From: Chloroflexi bacterium TSY | GTDB lineage: Bacteria; Chloroflexota; Anaerolineae; Caldilineales; Caldilineaceae | DNA: 64,000 bases | Direction of reading: 5' to 3' | Assembly (NCBI GenBank): GCA_019217005.1 | Contig: JAHBNG010000061.1 | Coordinates: 1 to 64,000, forward strand | Part shown: piece by piece, positions 30,348 through 37,870 of the stretch | How positions within the stretch are numbered: the first letter of the stretch is position 1 | Layout of the letters: each line of letters opens with the position of its first letter | The notes under the pieces: model-generated | Told to the model about the DNA's origin: nothing | The model's input: only the letters and a program-made list of their open reading frames with translations | Databases searched by the model: none | Position numbers and translations under genes: made by a program

Positions 30348-30824
30348 ATGAACATTCTAGCAATGAGTGGTACAAAAGAAGAGAATCCACAAGAGCCGAC
30401 CAGTGCCTTGATTATCAGCAATCGAGGCAAACTACGTAAAAGTCTTCAGCTCTTGCTAAAAACAGTTCCAAAGATTGAGAGTATATACGAGGCAGACGAT
30501 CTTGCGACTGCGCTCGATCTCTTTACGCAAGGAAAGCTATCGATCGTACTCTTAAATTACCCGCCGCGCGATGATCAATCGAACGGGCGCCTTTGTCTGC
30601 ATTGCGCAACAGAAGAGGAAAAGGCTACGTATCAGGAATTACTTGCAATGTTTCGAGCACTAAAAAAGAAGGATTCCGATAGTCGCTATCTTGCACTTGT
30701 CAACAGCGAGGTTGAATATCAAGAAGTTCACAATGCTGGCACCGATGTCACGTTGCTAAAAGGAGCCACTGCTGCTACAATCCTCGCGGCAGTAGAGTCA
30801 CTCGTGGAGTCGCCTTATTTTTGA
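30348..30824 (+). CDS. Pseudo-receiver protein lacking the phospho-acceptor Asp
   Basis: 158 residues. The order SALIISNRGKLRKSLQLLLKTV, SIVLLNYPP, RYLALVNSE, and VTLLKGATAATIL follows the receiver fold. The position of the phospho-acceptor Asp is Asn in LLNYPP, and the acidic pair at the first loop is missing. The Lys remains. It cannot be phosphorylated conventionally, so it may be a constitutive adaptor or a degenerate regulator without an output domain. The start could be ATG 30348 or the later ATG at 30363. Confidence 0.6.
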   Translation: MNILAMSGTKEENPQEPTSALIISNRGKLRKSLQLLLKTVPKIESIYEADDLATALDLFTQGKLSIVLLNYPPRDDQSNGRLCLHCATEEEKATYQELLAMFRALKKKDSDSRYLALVNSEVEYQEVHNAGTDVTLLKGATAATILAAVESLVESPYF

Positions 30825-30960
30825 GTGTAGATCATCCACAGGGAATGACCACCTCCCTCAACCCATTTCTTCACACATAGTTAGATCCCCAGAACTGTAT
30901 TCGACTGCACACTGAAAAGCATATATCCCAAAGTATGTAGATAGAGTAAGATCTCTGACT

Positions 30961-31045
30961 AAGAACCTATCCGAAAAGTGGTTGTGAGTCCGACCAGCTT
31001 CTCGGGTAAGAACGCATTGTCACAGAACTTTCGGATAAGCACTAA
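30961..31045. repeat. Palindromic repeat family P1, copy 3
   Basis: AAGAACCTATCCGAAAAGTG to CTTTCGGATAAGCACTAAG, with one T fewer than other copies in the right arm. Confidence 0.85.
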
Positions 31046-31078
31046 GTGGTCTCCGTTTACACACTTTGGGATACGCCG

Positions 31079-31169
31079 TCAAACTGAAAGATTGTAAGCT
31101 TCTGTCGTGTAGTACGTTGTCAGAATCAGCGAAACAACATAAATTGCGCCATACAATCTTGCATTTTGA
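31079..31169. repeat. Palindromic element with AAGATTGTA arms
   Basis: TCAAACTGAAAGATTGTAAG and CATACAATCTTGCATTTTGA are inverted arms about 50 bp apart. No second copy seen in this window. It is part of a stack of three palindromic units between 30961 and 31317. Confidence 0.6.
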
Positions 31170-31240
31170 CACGCAGTTCGTCATATACTATTCTGTAGAG
31201 TATTAGAGCCTCTCGAGACATTTCATCGCGAACGTCTGGG

Positions 31241-31317
31241 AGTGTGTCCCAAAGTGCGGAAATGCAGCGGTTCTCTGACTGAGCAGTGTTCATTTACACA
31301 CTTTGCGGTACGCACTC
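31241..31317. repeat. Palindromic repeat family P3, copy 2
   Basis: AGTGTGTCCCAAAGTGCGGA to ACACACTTTGCGGTACGCAC with the TTCTCTGACTGAGCAG core shared with 19552. It lies 68 bp before the PhyH 2 start. Confidence 0.8.
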
Positions 31318-31384
31318 CGATGTTGTTGTGTAGTTCGAATTTTAAGTGGCGCCTCAATAAAATTCTTAAACGCCTAATGAAGGA

Positions 31385-32248
31385 ATGAAGAACAGAATGG
31401 AAAGTATTCAACAATTTCAGCTCAATGCCCTCGAAGACGAAGAGCTACGCTTGTCTTATTTTGAAAATGGCTTTGCGTTGGTCAATGATGTCGTAACGGA
31501 TGAAGAACGAAATGAACTTCGCACTGAGCTGATCAAAATCAATCGAGGCGACTACCTTTGTGAAGCGATTGAATCAATCAATGAGAATGAGGAATGGACT
31601 GATGAAACGCTTTTGGGGCGATATATGTACATTGGTCAACCCCATAACTACAGTGAAACTATTCGCAAATACATCACTCATCCCGGCATTCGCCGTGTCC
31701 TGGACGTGGTTGTTGGTGTATATGTCCCCTTTTGGAATGGGGCCTATAAATGTATGCAGACAATGAGCGTGACCAAAAAGCCTAAGGGGAATGGCAGCCC
31801 CTGGCATCAAGATGAACACCCTATCCCGACACGAGATCGTTCACTAACCGGCGTCTGGATTCCCCTATCGGATGCCACCATCGAGAATGGTTGTCTTTGG
31901 ATTGTGCCGGAGAGTCACAAATCGGGCATTATCTATGAGCGCTATGAACACAACGAACCTGATGTCGATAGCATGACCATCGCTCGCGGCTTTGACGACA
32001 GCGGAGCAATTCCTATTGAGATGAATGCGGGTAGTGTACTCTTCTTCTCGGGCTATCTGTTACACAGCTCCAAAAAGAATCACAGCAATCGCTATCGTCC
32101 CGCTTTGACGATGCATTACTGTTCATCCACTACTTGGTTGACTTGGGGTGGGCAACGAAATTATCGTGGCGTCATTCCGATTCGGGGTGAGGATCCATAT
32201 GCAGAAGAAGGATATACGGATTCGAAACCTTGGGCGAAGATTGAGTAA
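31385..32248 (+). CDS. Phytanoyl-CoA dioxygenase family protein (PhyH 2)
   Basis: 287 residues. HQDEHPIPT (His-x-Asp), ENGCLWIVPESHKSG, and distal His in LLHSSKKNHSNRYRPALT with the following Arg complete the Fe(II)/2-oxoglutarate site. SPWHQDE after MSVTKKPKGNG is typical of bacterial PhyH. Substrate unknown. ATG 31385 has AAGGAATGAAG upstream; a second ATG four codons later is possible. Confidence 0.88.
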   Translation: MKNRMESIQQFQLNALEDEELRLSYFENGFALVNDVVTDEERNELRTELIKINRGDYLCEAIESINENEEWTDETLLGRYMYIGQPHNYSETIRKYITHPGIRRVLDVVVGVYVPFWNGAYKCMQTMSVTKKPKGNGSPWHQDEHPIPTRDRSLTGVWIPLSDATIENGCLWIVPESHKSGIIYERYEHNEPDVDSMTIARGFDDSGAIPIEMNAGSVLFFSGYLLHSSKKNHSNRYRPALTMHYCSSTTWLTWGGQRNYRGVIPIRGEDPYAEEGYTDSKPWAKIE

Positions 32249-32328
32249 AGAGATTCCCAAAAATAATGATCCACAGATTGACAGGATGGACAAGATTAAA
32301 AGAGTGAAAAGCGAGCCCATCCTGTCCT

Positions 32329-32475
32329 TCATTGTTCTATTCCGTAGCGCATAGCGGTGAGTGTATGGGCTCGTTGGCCTAATTTGTTGAGTCCGGCGAC
32401 CATATTGCGAATGCGCTTCGACTGGCTGTTCAGCAAAACATCTTCCGGTTCAAATATGTAGGGCGATCGGTGTAA
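32329..32475 (-). pseudogene. C-terminal fragment of an unidentified protein, cut by ISAzo13 copy A
   Basis: An open frame of 48 codons (LHRSPYIFEPEDVLLNSQS...AMRYGIEQ-stop) begins at the IS boundary. I do not recognise the family. It lies on the same strand as the binding-protein fragment on the far side of the IS (33938-34165), but is too short to be its complete remainder. So either DNA was deleted on insertion or the two pieces are unrelated. Confidence 0.4.
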
Positions 32476-32507
32476 GGCCAATCCAAAAAATAAAATATAC
32501 GCGAGAA

Positions 32508-32662
32508 GGGGTGGTTCATTTTAGCTGGATAGATAGGTTTACACTTTTAGAAACAGAAAGAACGTTTATATTCTCTGATTTCGCCGGTTCTCAGAGAGAA
32601 AACGGTCTCATATAGATTTTTGTCTATATATCAAAAGTGTAAACCTAATTTTGAACCACCCC
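32508..32662. mobile_element. GGGGTGGTTCA-type MITE, copy 2, nested in ISAzo13 copy A
   Basis: 155 bp, flanked by the perfect 8-bp duplication CGCGAGAA (32500-32507 and 32663-32670). ISAzo13 copy B has the uninterrupted site TACGCGAGAAGGTG, so the empty and filled sites are both present in the window. The MITE lies in the leader, 40 bp before the transposase start. Confidence 0.95.
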
Positions 32663-32702
32663 CGCGAGAAGGTGTTAAACTAGCTCTCCAAAAGGAGCAA
32701 AA

Positions 32703-33918
32703 ATGACAATCTCGCCAGAAATGGTTGAAGTCTTGAAAGAGACGAAGGCCATGTTAAGTGGATACGAAAGAAGGCACTTCATGGCCCAAACGGTCAAAAC
32801 GATATGCGAAGGGAGTCCGACGAAAGCAGAACGAGAGTTGGGCTGGAATCGGGCGACGATAGCCAAAGCCCTGGAAGAACTAGAAGGCGGCTTCTGTTAT
32901 GTCGACCAAAGCCACCGACGTGGTCGCAAAAAAGCCGAAGACCATATCCCCACTTTACTGGCCGATATGGTTGAAATCGCCGATCAATTCAGCCAGACCG
33001 ATCCCACCTTTCGACCCCCCCAATTGTACACTCGACTAACCGCCGCCGAAATGCGTACCCAGCTCATCGAGCAGAAAGGATACACAGATGAGGAATTGCC
33101 TGGCGAAGAGGCCATCCGCTTGAAGCTCAATGAGTTAGGCTATGGCTCAAACCGGGTCAAAAAAAGTCAACCAGTGAAAAAGATCCCAGAGACCGATGCG
33201 ATCTTTGATAGAATTCATCAGATCAATCAAGAAGCGGATGCAGACGAGACGGTTCTGCGCCTCTCTGGGATGCCAAAGCGACGATTTTACTTGACCGTTT
33301 CTCGAGAGAAGGGATAAGTCGAGTGGTTGTCAAAGCGCTCGATCATGACTTTCAAGATAAGAAGACCGAGAAAGTCACCCTTTTGGCATTTACCTCCCTT
33401 CAACCAAGGAACTCTTTCTTTACTTGACTCAGTCGAAAGTGACTAGTGACTTTATTGTCGACTGCCTGATTGATTTTTGGGAAAGCGTACGTGAACACTT
33501 TCCTCACGTCAAGACCCTCGTGATCAATCAGGACAATGGTCCCGAAAATCATACCCGTCGGACTCAGTTTATGTATCGTCTCACTCAGTTTGTTGAGCAC
33601 TATCGTCTCTCTATTCAGCTCGCCTGCTACCCTCCTTATCACAGTAAATACAACCCCATCGAACGGGTTTGGGGCCATCTTGAAAAACACTGGAACGGTT
33701 CTCTTCTCGATTCTCTTGAGACCGTTCTCAATTTTGCCCGTTCTTTTCGCTTTAACCAACTACAACCCTTCGTTCACCTGAATTCCACTCTTTATGAGAC
33801 CGGCGTCAAACTCACTCAGAAAGAGATGGACCGTTTGGCACAACGCTTCCAACGTTTACCTGGTTTAGAAAAATGGTTTGTCCTTATTCCCCCTCTCCAT
33901 TCTCTCGTTCGCGTATAA
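32703..33918 (+). pseudogene. ISAzo13-family transposase, copy A, frameshifted
   Basis: Start ATG 32703 after AAAAGGAGCAAAA. The first part (to 33317) has an N-terminal HTH-like region and RLKLNELGYGSNRVKKSQPVKKIPETDAIF. The second (33424-33918) has VTSDFIVDCLIDFW, LVINQDNGPENH, ACYPPYHSKYNPIERVWGHLEKHWNG and LPGLEKWFV, hallmarks of ISAzo13 transposases. The shift near 33270 (CTCTCTGGGATG, one T missing) and another in GTCACCCTTTTGG near 33378 separate them. Catalytic Asp and Glu residues survive in separate pieces. Confidence 0.85.
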
Positions 33919-33937
33919 TTATTTTTTTGGTTTAGCC

Positions 33938-34165
33938 GATGTGATTCTGAACTGCTTCATATTTGGCCGGGTCGCTGCCTTCGGGTCGAGTCAGCGCAAT
34001 CATGTTAGACCAGAGATATACTTCTGGGACTTCCATTGCTCCGCTGTCTCCATCTGAAGACGGAACTGATGCAGGTGCACAAGCAGCCAAAGCCATAATG
34101 GCCGCCGTGCTGCTCGTTACCTTCAAAAAATCACGTCGCGAAAGTTGATTGGTCATCTTACTCAT
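33938..34165 (-). pseudogene. N-terminal fragment of a Tat-exported solute-binding lipoprotein
   Basis: About 76 codons: LSRRDFLKVTSS (twin-arginine), a hydrophobic core and LAACAP lipobox, then mature sequence ending at the ISAzo13 junction (LTRPEGSDPAKYEAVQNHI). Family 1 binding proteins have 400-500 residues, so at least 80% is missing. Leader TAAGGAGGAGATTCG is a strong ribosome-binding site. The IS insertion or an associated deletion destroyed the gene. Confidence 0.75.
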
Positions 34166-34746
34166 CGAATCTCCTCCTTAGAACAGTTGAAGTTTACAAA
34201 TTGAGGGAACACACGGAGGCAAACTATTGGGGCTCTTTGAGGTTTTGTAGGGTAAACGTTGGATAGTTTGTTGGTTTGCTCGTTTGTTCACCAACTATCT
34301 AACCAACAAGCCAACTGAAAACCACACAATTCCTCAGACAACCACTATCAGTTGAAATATGTAGCAAGCTAATACGTCATGCCTGCCTATTCTCTACGGC
34401 TTTCTGCTGGCAAAACCAGTGTTTGGGTGATTGAATAAAAGCTGGCAAAACCCAACAACATTCTGGTGCTTGATCACATCCAGAAAAGCTGCATGACTTA
34501 ATATGGATACACAATTGGGGGAGCCAAATCGCATGTTGTCACTTGCCAGTAAAATGATCGTAGCATAATGTACAGAGGTTGGCAAATCTATTTTTCGGCT
34601 CCCTATTAGGGGTGGTTGGACTCTAAAAAAGCGTGAAAAAGAGAAAGCGATTGAATGCCACCTTTCGGTAGCACATCCATTTCTTGGCTTGCAGAACGCG
34701 CTCTCTTCCTCGTACTCAGCAAACTTTGGAGGTAAGCATGTATAGT
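34166..34746. other. 580-bp intergenic region, no gene seen
   Basis: It holds the presumed promoter of the truncated binding-protein gene and a run of imperfect inverted TTGGATAGTTTGTTGG / CCAACTATCTAACCAAC arms near 34258-34310. No supported coding sequence. Confidence 0.45.
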
Positions 34747-35313
34747 TTATTTCGCCTTCAGGTAATCGACTAAAGCCTCTTGATGCTCTTGATGTTGAAA
34801 CTCGCCCCAGCCACGTGCGGCACCAGTCTGTGCCTGAATTCGCCCCACAATTTGCACAATCTCAATAGTCGGCACACGCATATCAAATCCAAGCAACTGT
34901 CCATTGGGTTCAAAGGGAAAAATCTGGGCCATCTCTAGTTCTATGCCAAACTGTTGTTGGAAAAACATTAACTTATTTTCATCAAGCGTGACATACTCCA
35001 GCTTAAAACCGCCCAGATTTTCAGATAGATAGCATGCCTTTCGTCCTGGTTCGCTTAACTCTTCGCTATACACATATCCGTGTCGTTCCAATATTTCAAC
35101 AAATTGATCTTCCATCTGGGTCTCGACAATCAGATCAAAATCGCCATGATCCCGCGTCAATTTTCCATAAAGTGCGTCCAAGCCGTAGCCACCAAAGACA
35201 GAAACAAACAGGCCAACACGATCGCACTCTTGCAGCAAAGCAATCAGTGTGTCAACCAGCTCTTGCTGCCGCTGTGAAGGAATGTAGTTTTCCCATTCTG
35301 TTTGGCTAGACAT
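34747..35313 (-). CDS. Nucleotidyltransferase (aminoglycoside/lincosamide adenylyltransferase-like)
   Basis: About 188 residues from ATG 35313 with GGAGAGGAAA upstream. GGYGLDALYGKLTRDHGDFDLIV is the GG...R.H.D.D pattern of Ant/Lnu-type nucleotidyltransferases: Gly-Gly turn and metal-binding Asp pair. A later LEYVTLDENK could supply the third acid. These enzymes transfer AMP from ATP to small molecules, sometimes antibiotics. Most environmental members have unknown substrates. Resistance is not implied. Confidence 0.75.
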   Translation of the reverse strand: MSSQTEWENYIPSQRQQELVDTLIALLQECDRVGLFVSVFGGYGLDALYGKLTRDHGDFDLIVETQMEDQFVEILERHGYVYSEELSEPGRKACYLSENLGGFKLEYVTLDENKLMFFQQQFGIELEMAQIFPFEPNGQLLGFDMRVPTIEIVQIVGRIQAQTGAARGWGEFQHQEHQEALVDYLKAK

Positions 35314-35397
35314 TTTCCTCTCCCACGGCCCTTTATCTTTCAATGAAACACTAATCCGTTAGTTGGAGAGAAGTGCGTTGGTGTGTAATCTGTGCCG

Positions 35398-36298
35398 CTA
35401 GTACCAGGTCTTTCGCAAATGCTCCGTACCCTTCCGGGCACCGCCTTTGATCTTGGATAAATCAATTTTTTTGGCTAATTCCCAACGAATCTGTAGTTCA
35501 CGTCTATTCGCAGTTAAATCATCAAAGATTGTTGATCTGCTAATGGCATCATCAAGCAACATTTTTGCGTGAAGCTCATTGATTGGATCGGCAGGCAAAT
35601 CCTCCAATAATTCCGGGAGAGTTTCTGGCAAGGAAATTGGGGTGGTTCAAAATTAGGTTTACACTTTTGATATATAGACAAAAATCTATATGAGACCGTT
35701 TTCTCTCTGAGAACCGGCGAAATCAGAGAATATAAACGTTCTTTCTGTTTCTAAAAGTGTAAACCTATCTATCCAGCTAAAATGAACCACCCCAGGAAAT
35801 TTGCAACAAAATTTGGATTGCGTTGCTATCCGACAGTAACCAGGTTTCTAAATTCTTGATGGCTAAGCCACTTGAACTCTGTTCTGTGATAGTATTCCCG
35901 AGTGGATCAAGATGATAGTCATGAATTACTTCCATTGCTTTACGAAGATTGATTTGCCTTCGATGTAATTCGTCGTCAGAGTCGACGACGATAACAATCA
36001 TGTCGACTTCATGTGGTTTCCACGCAATTACAACCTGTGATAAATATTTGAGATTTAAGATGGAGTGCCCCACCCGCACTTGTCCTTTAACCCGTTCCTT
36101 AATAGAGGGGTGACGATGGACAAACACACAGTTAGATATTCCTGCCTCATTGAGTTCACGGCGTATTATAGTGTGCAATGCACCCTCTTCTGATTGCTCG
36201 ATTACTTTCCCACCATCTTGAGGAGTTAAGTAGGGAACACTACGTCCCAATTCTGCTTCCCCTTCAGCCAGTAAACCTATGCGTAATGCCCGGCTCAT
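35398..36298 (-). pseudogene. Toprim-like (DUF4276-type) nuclease subunit of an ATPase/nuclease pair, interrupted by a MITE
   Basis: Start ATG 36298 overlaps the ATPase stop (ATGA). Toprim-like motifs: LLAEGEAELG near the N-terminus (Glu), DMIVIVVDSDDE (Asp-x-Asp), then GLAIKNLETWLLSD. The frame runs into the MITE at 35793 and stops; the C-terminal part resumes at about 35630 (LPETLPELLEDLPADP…LRKTWY). Deleting the 155-bp MITE plus one 8-bp duplication joins them in frame as …ILLQIS-LPETL…, about 245 residues. DUF4276 proteins paired with AAA ATPases occur in defence-like contexts similar to PARIS or OLD systems. That function is inferred. Confidence 0.7.
35639..35793. mobile_element. GGGGTGGTTCA-type MITE, copy 3, inside the Toprim-like gene
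   Basis: 155 bp, flanked by perfect AGGAAATT (35631-35638 and 35794-35801). Near-identical to the copies at 32508 and 40402. It introduces an in-frame stop in the interrupted gene after GGSF. Confidence 0.95.
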
Positions 36299-37510
36299 GC
36301 AGGATTCCCTCCGAACAGATTCGTAAACCACAGTTCGCCGAGTTCACCATCATAGGCCTCCATGGCTTTTTGAAACCGGACGGTATCTGTTGGCAGTGGT
36401 CGAACTTGGGTCTTGCCCTCATTATCTAATTCAACGGCTCGAATTTGTTCGGGTTGCACATAATTAAGCAGAATGGGTGAGTGTGTTGTGACCAAAACCT
36501 GAATCGGTTTGCCTCGAACCCCTTCTTGCGAAACTAGAGTTAACAGCTCCATGATTTTATTCAGCAGCCAAGGATGAACCCCATTTTCTGGTTCCTCAAA
36601 ACAGATTATGTCGGGTGAATCTTTGTCGTAGAGTGCGGCCAGGAAAGCTAACAGTCTTAACGACCCATCTGAAACATCTGATGCTGGAATCTCATAACCG
36701 GAATGGCGATCAACAAGTCGAAGTAGATTCTGGCGATTCGTGTCTTGATCGAGAGCGATACGCGAAATATTCGGAACCAATTTGATAAAACGCTCCTCCA
36801 ATTCGATAAAGAAATCGCGGTTATCAAACAGAATTCGCGCGAGCAAATTTGCGATCCCTTCACCTGACGGCTGAATCTCTTTGTGGGATGATTGTGCTAT
36901 AGCAGTCGGCACAAAGTTGAAGAGCTTAGCCTTTTCAAATTCACCAGTAAGTTCAAAATCAATTGTGCGTTGAACGTTTGAACTTCGCCAAAATTTGCTC
37001 TCGGCTTTCTGATCACTATTAAGCAAAGAAAGTATGCTGTTAATATCCTTTATATATAGACTAATCTTTGCAGGCTCAGTAGATCCAAATTTGGCGTTTT
37101 TGGCTATTTTCAGTCGAGATTGCAGGGATTTTGGAGTCATTTATTCAGATTTCGGTTACAGAAAACAACCTATTTCATATCTGAAAATCGCCCAAATCTA
37201 ACGCAAAAACTAGATATCGACCAGCAAATTTGTATTTATGTCAACTGTTTAGCCAGAATTCTCTCTCAAAACCTGAAATTTGGATCTACTGAGGCTCGTT
37301 ATTTTGAATGGCAGTTCTTATCGAGCTTGATAGCCCAGAGCGATGGGACAACATGACAATAGCCTCACAAATATTTGATTTTCCAGAACCGTTTGGCCCA
37401 ATAAAAACCGTTAGCGGCTCCAAATCAAGAGCCACGTCATATAGGCTTTTGTAGCGCTGGACGATCAAGCGAGTTAACATAGTAGAATCCTTACGATAAA
37501 TACACTTCAA
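36295..37510 (-). pseudogene. AAA ATPase (SMC/ABC-like) partner of the Toprim-like protein, interrupted by a 215-bp element
   Basis: N-terminal piece from 37510 (or ATG 37480, MLTRLIVQRYKSLYDV) has RYKSLYDVALDLEPL and Walker A GPNGSGKSN. The C-terminal piece has signature-like DVSDGSLRLLAFLAALYD, Walker B IICFEEPENGVHP and H-loop VTTHSPILLN, the layout of AAA_21/OLD-type ATPases. The break at 37286-37140 is an inserted element. Removing it with one 5-bp duplication gives continuous …AIQNNEP-AKISLYIKD…, about 330 residues. It would power or gate the overlapping Toprim-like gene product. Confidence 0.8.
37077..37291. mobile_element. 215-bp MITE-like element in the ATPase gene
   Basis: Perfect 16-bp terminal inverted repeats CAGTAGATCCAAATTT / AAATTTGGATCTACTG. 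It is flanked by a direct AGGCT (37072-37076 and 37292-37296), a 5-bp target duplication. The interior has stop codons in all frames of the host gene and no ORF of note. Its ends and duplication length differ from the GGGGTGGTTCA family, so a different transposase must have moved it. Only one copy here. Confidence 0.85.
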
Positions 37511-37604
37511 TAAGTCTCAGTACACCTTAAAGCACGCAGTCTCTGGTGACATATATGATCCATCTGTGTTGATGTTCGAGTTGACAGCATCGAATGAATT
37601 CGAC

Positions 37605-37759
37605 GGGGTGGTTCATTTTAGGCGGACAATTAGGTTTACATTTTTGCAAAGAGAAAAGATGTTTATATTTTCTACTTTGAGCCATGCTCAGGCAGAAAAT
37701 GACCTCATATAGATTTTTGTCTATGTATCAAAAGTGTAAACCTAATTCTGAACCACCCC
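37605..37759. mobile_element. GGGGTGGTTCA-type MITE, copy 4
   Basis: 155 bp, same variant as copy 1 (1157). Flanks AATTCGAC and CTCAGATT show no target duplication, so one side has been altered or exchanged by recombination with another copy. It lies in the space between the ATPase gene and the ABC exporter. Confidence 0.88.
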
Positions 37760-37767
37760 CTCAGATT

Positions 37768-37834
37768 ACACAGATAAACGCAGATTTTGACCCGATTTTA
37801 GGACAGATCTGAGAGAATCTGCATGAATCTGTGT
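37768..37834. repeat. Palindrome ACACAGATAAACGCAGATT / AATCTGCATGAATCTGTGT
   Basis: Imperfect 19-nt arms, a common style of intergenic palindrome in environmental bacteria. Situated just downstream of the ABC exporter gene, where it may act as a terminator or RNA-stabilising hairpin. Confidence 0.6.
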
Positions 37835-37870
37835 GCTAAATCTCCCTTTTTAAATTTCTCCTACAGCCTA

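Larger units (their letters stand above)
32476..33937 (+). mobile_element. ISAzo13-type element, copy A, carrying a nested MITE
   Basis: Imperfect ends GGCCAATCCAAAAAATAAAA and, inverted, GGCTAAACCAAAAAAATAAT, both running into TATACGCGA. Without the MITE and its duplication it is about 1.3 kb, like copy B at 53355. No target duplication is visible at the outer ends, and the flanking genes are both truncated. Confidence 0.88.

Noticed and set aside
34747..35313. Antibiotic-resistance gene
   Set aside because: Family is a generic nucleotidyltransferase; nothing ties it to a drug.
37077..37291. Invertible promoter or phase-variation switch, because of the 16-bp inverted repeats
   Set aside because: Inversion keeps stop codons in the ATPase frame and a 5-bp direct duplication flanks the arms, so a transposon insertion explains it better.
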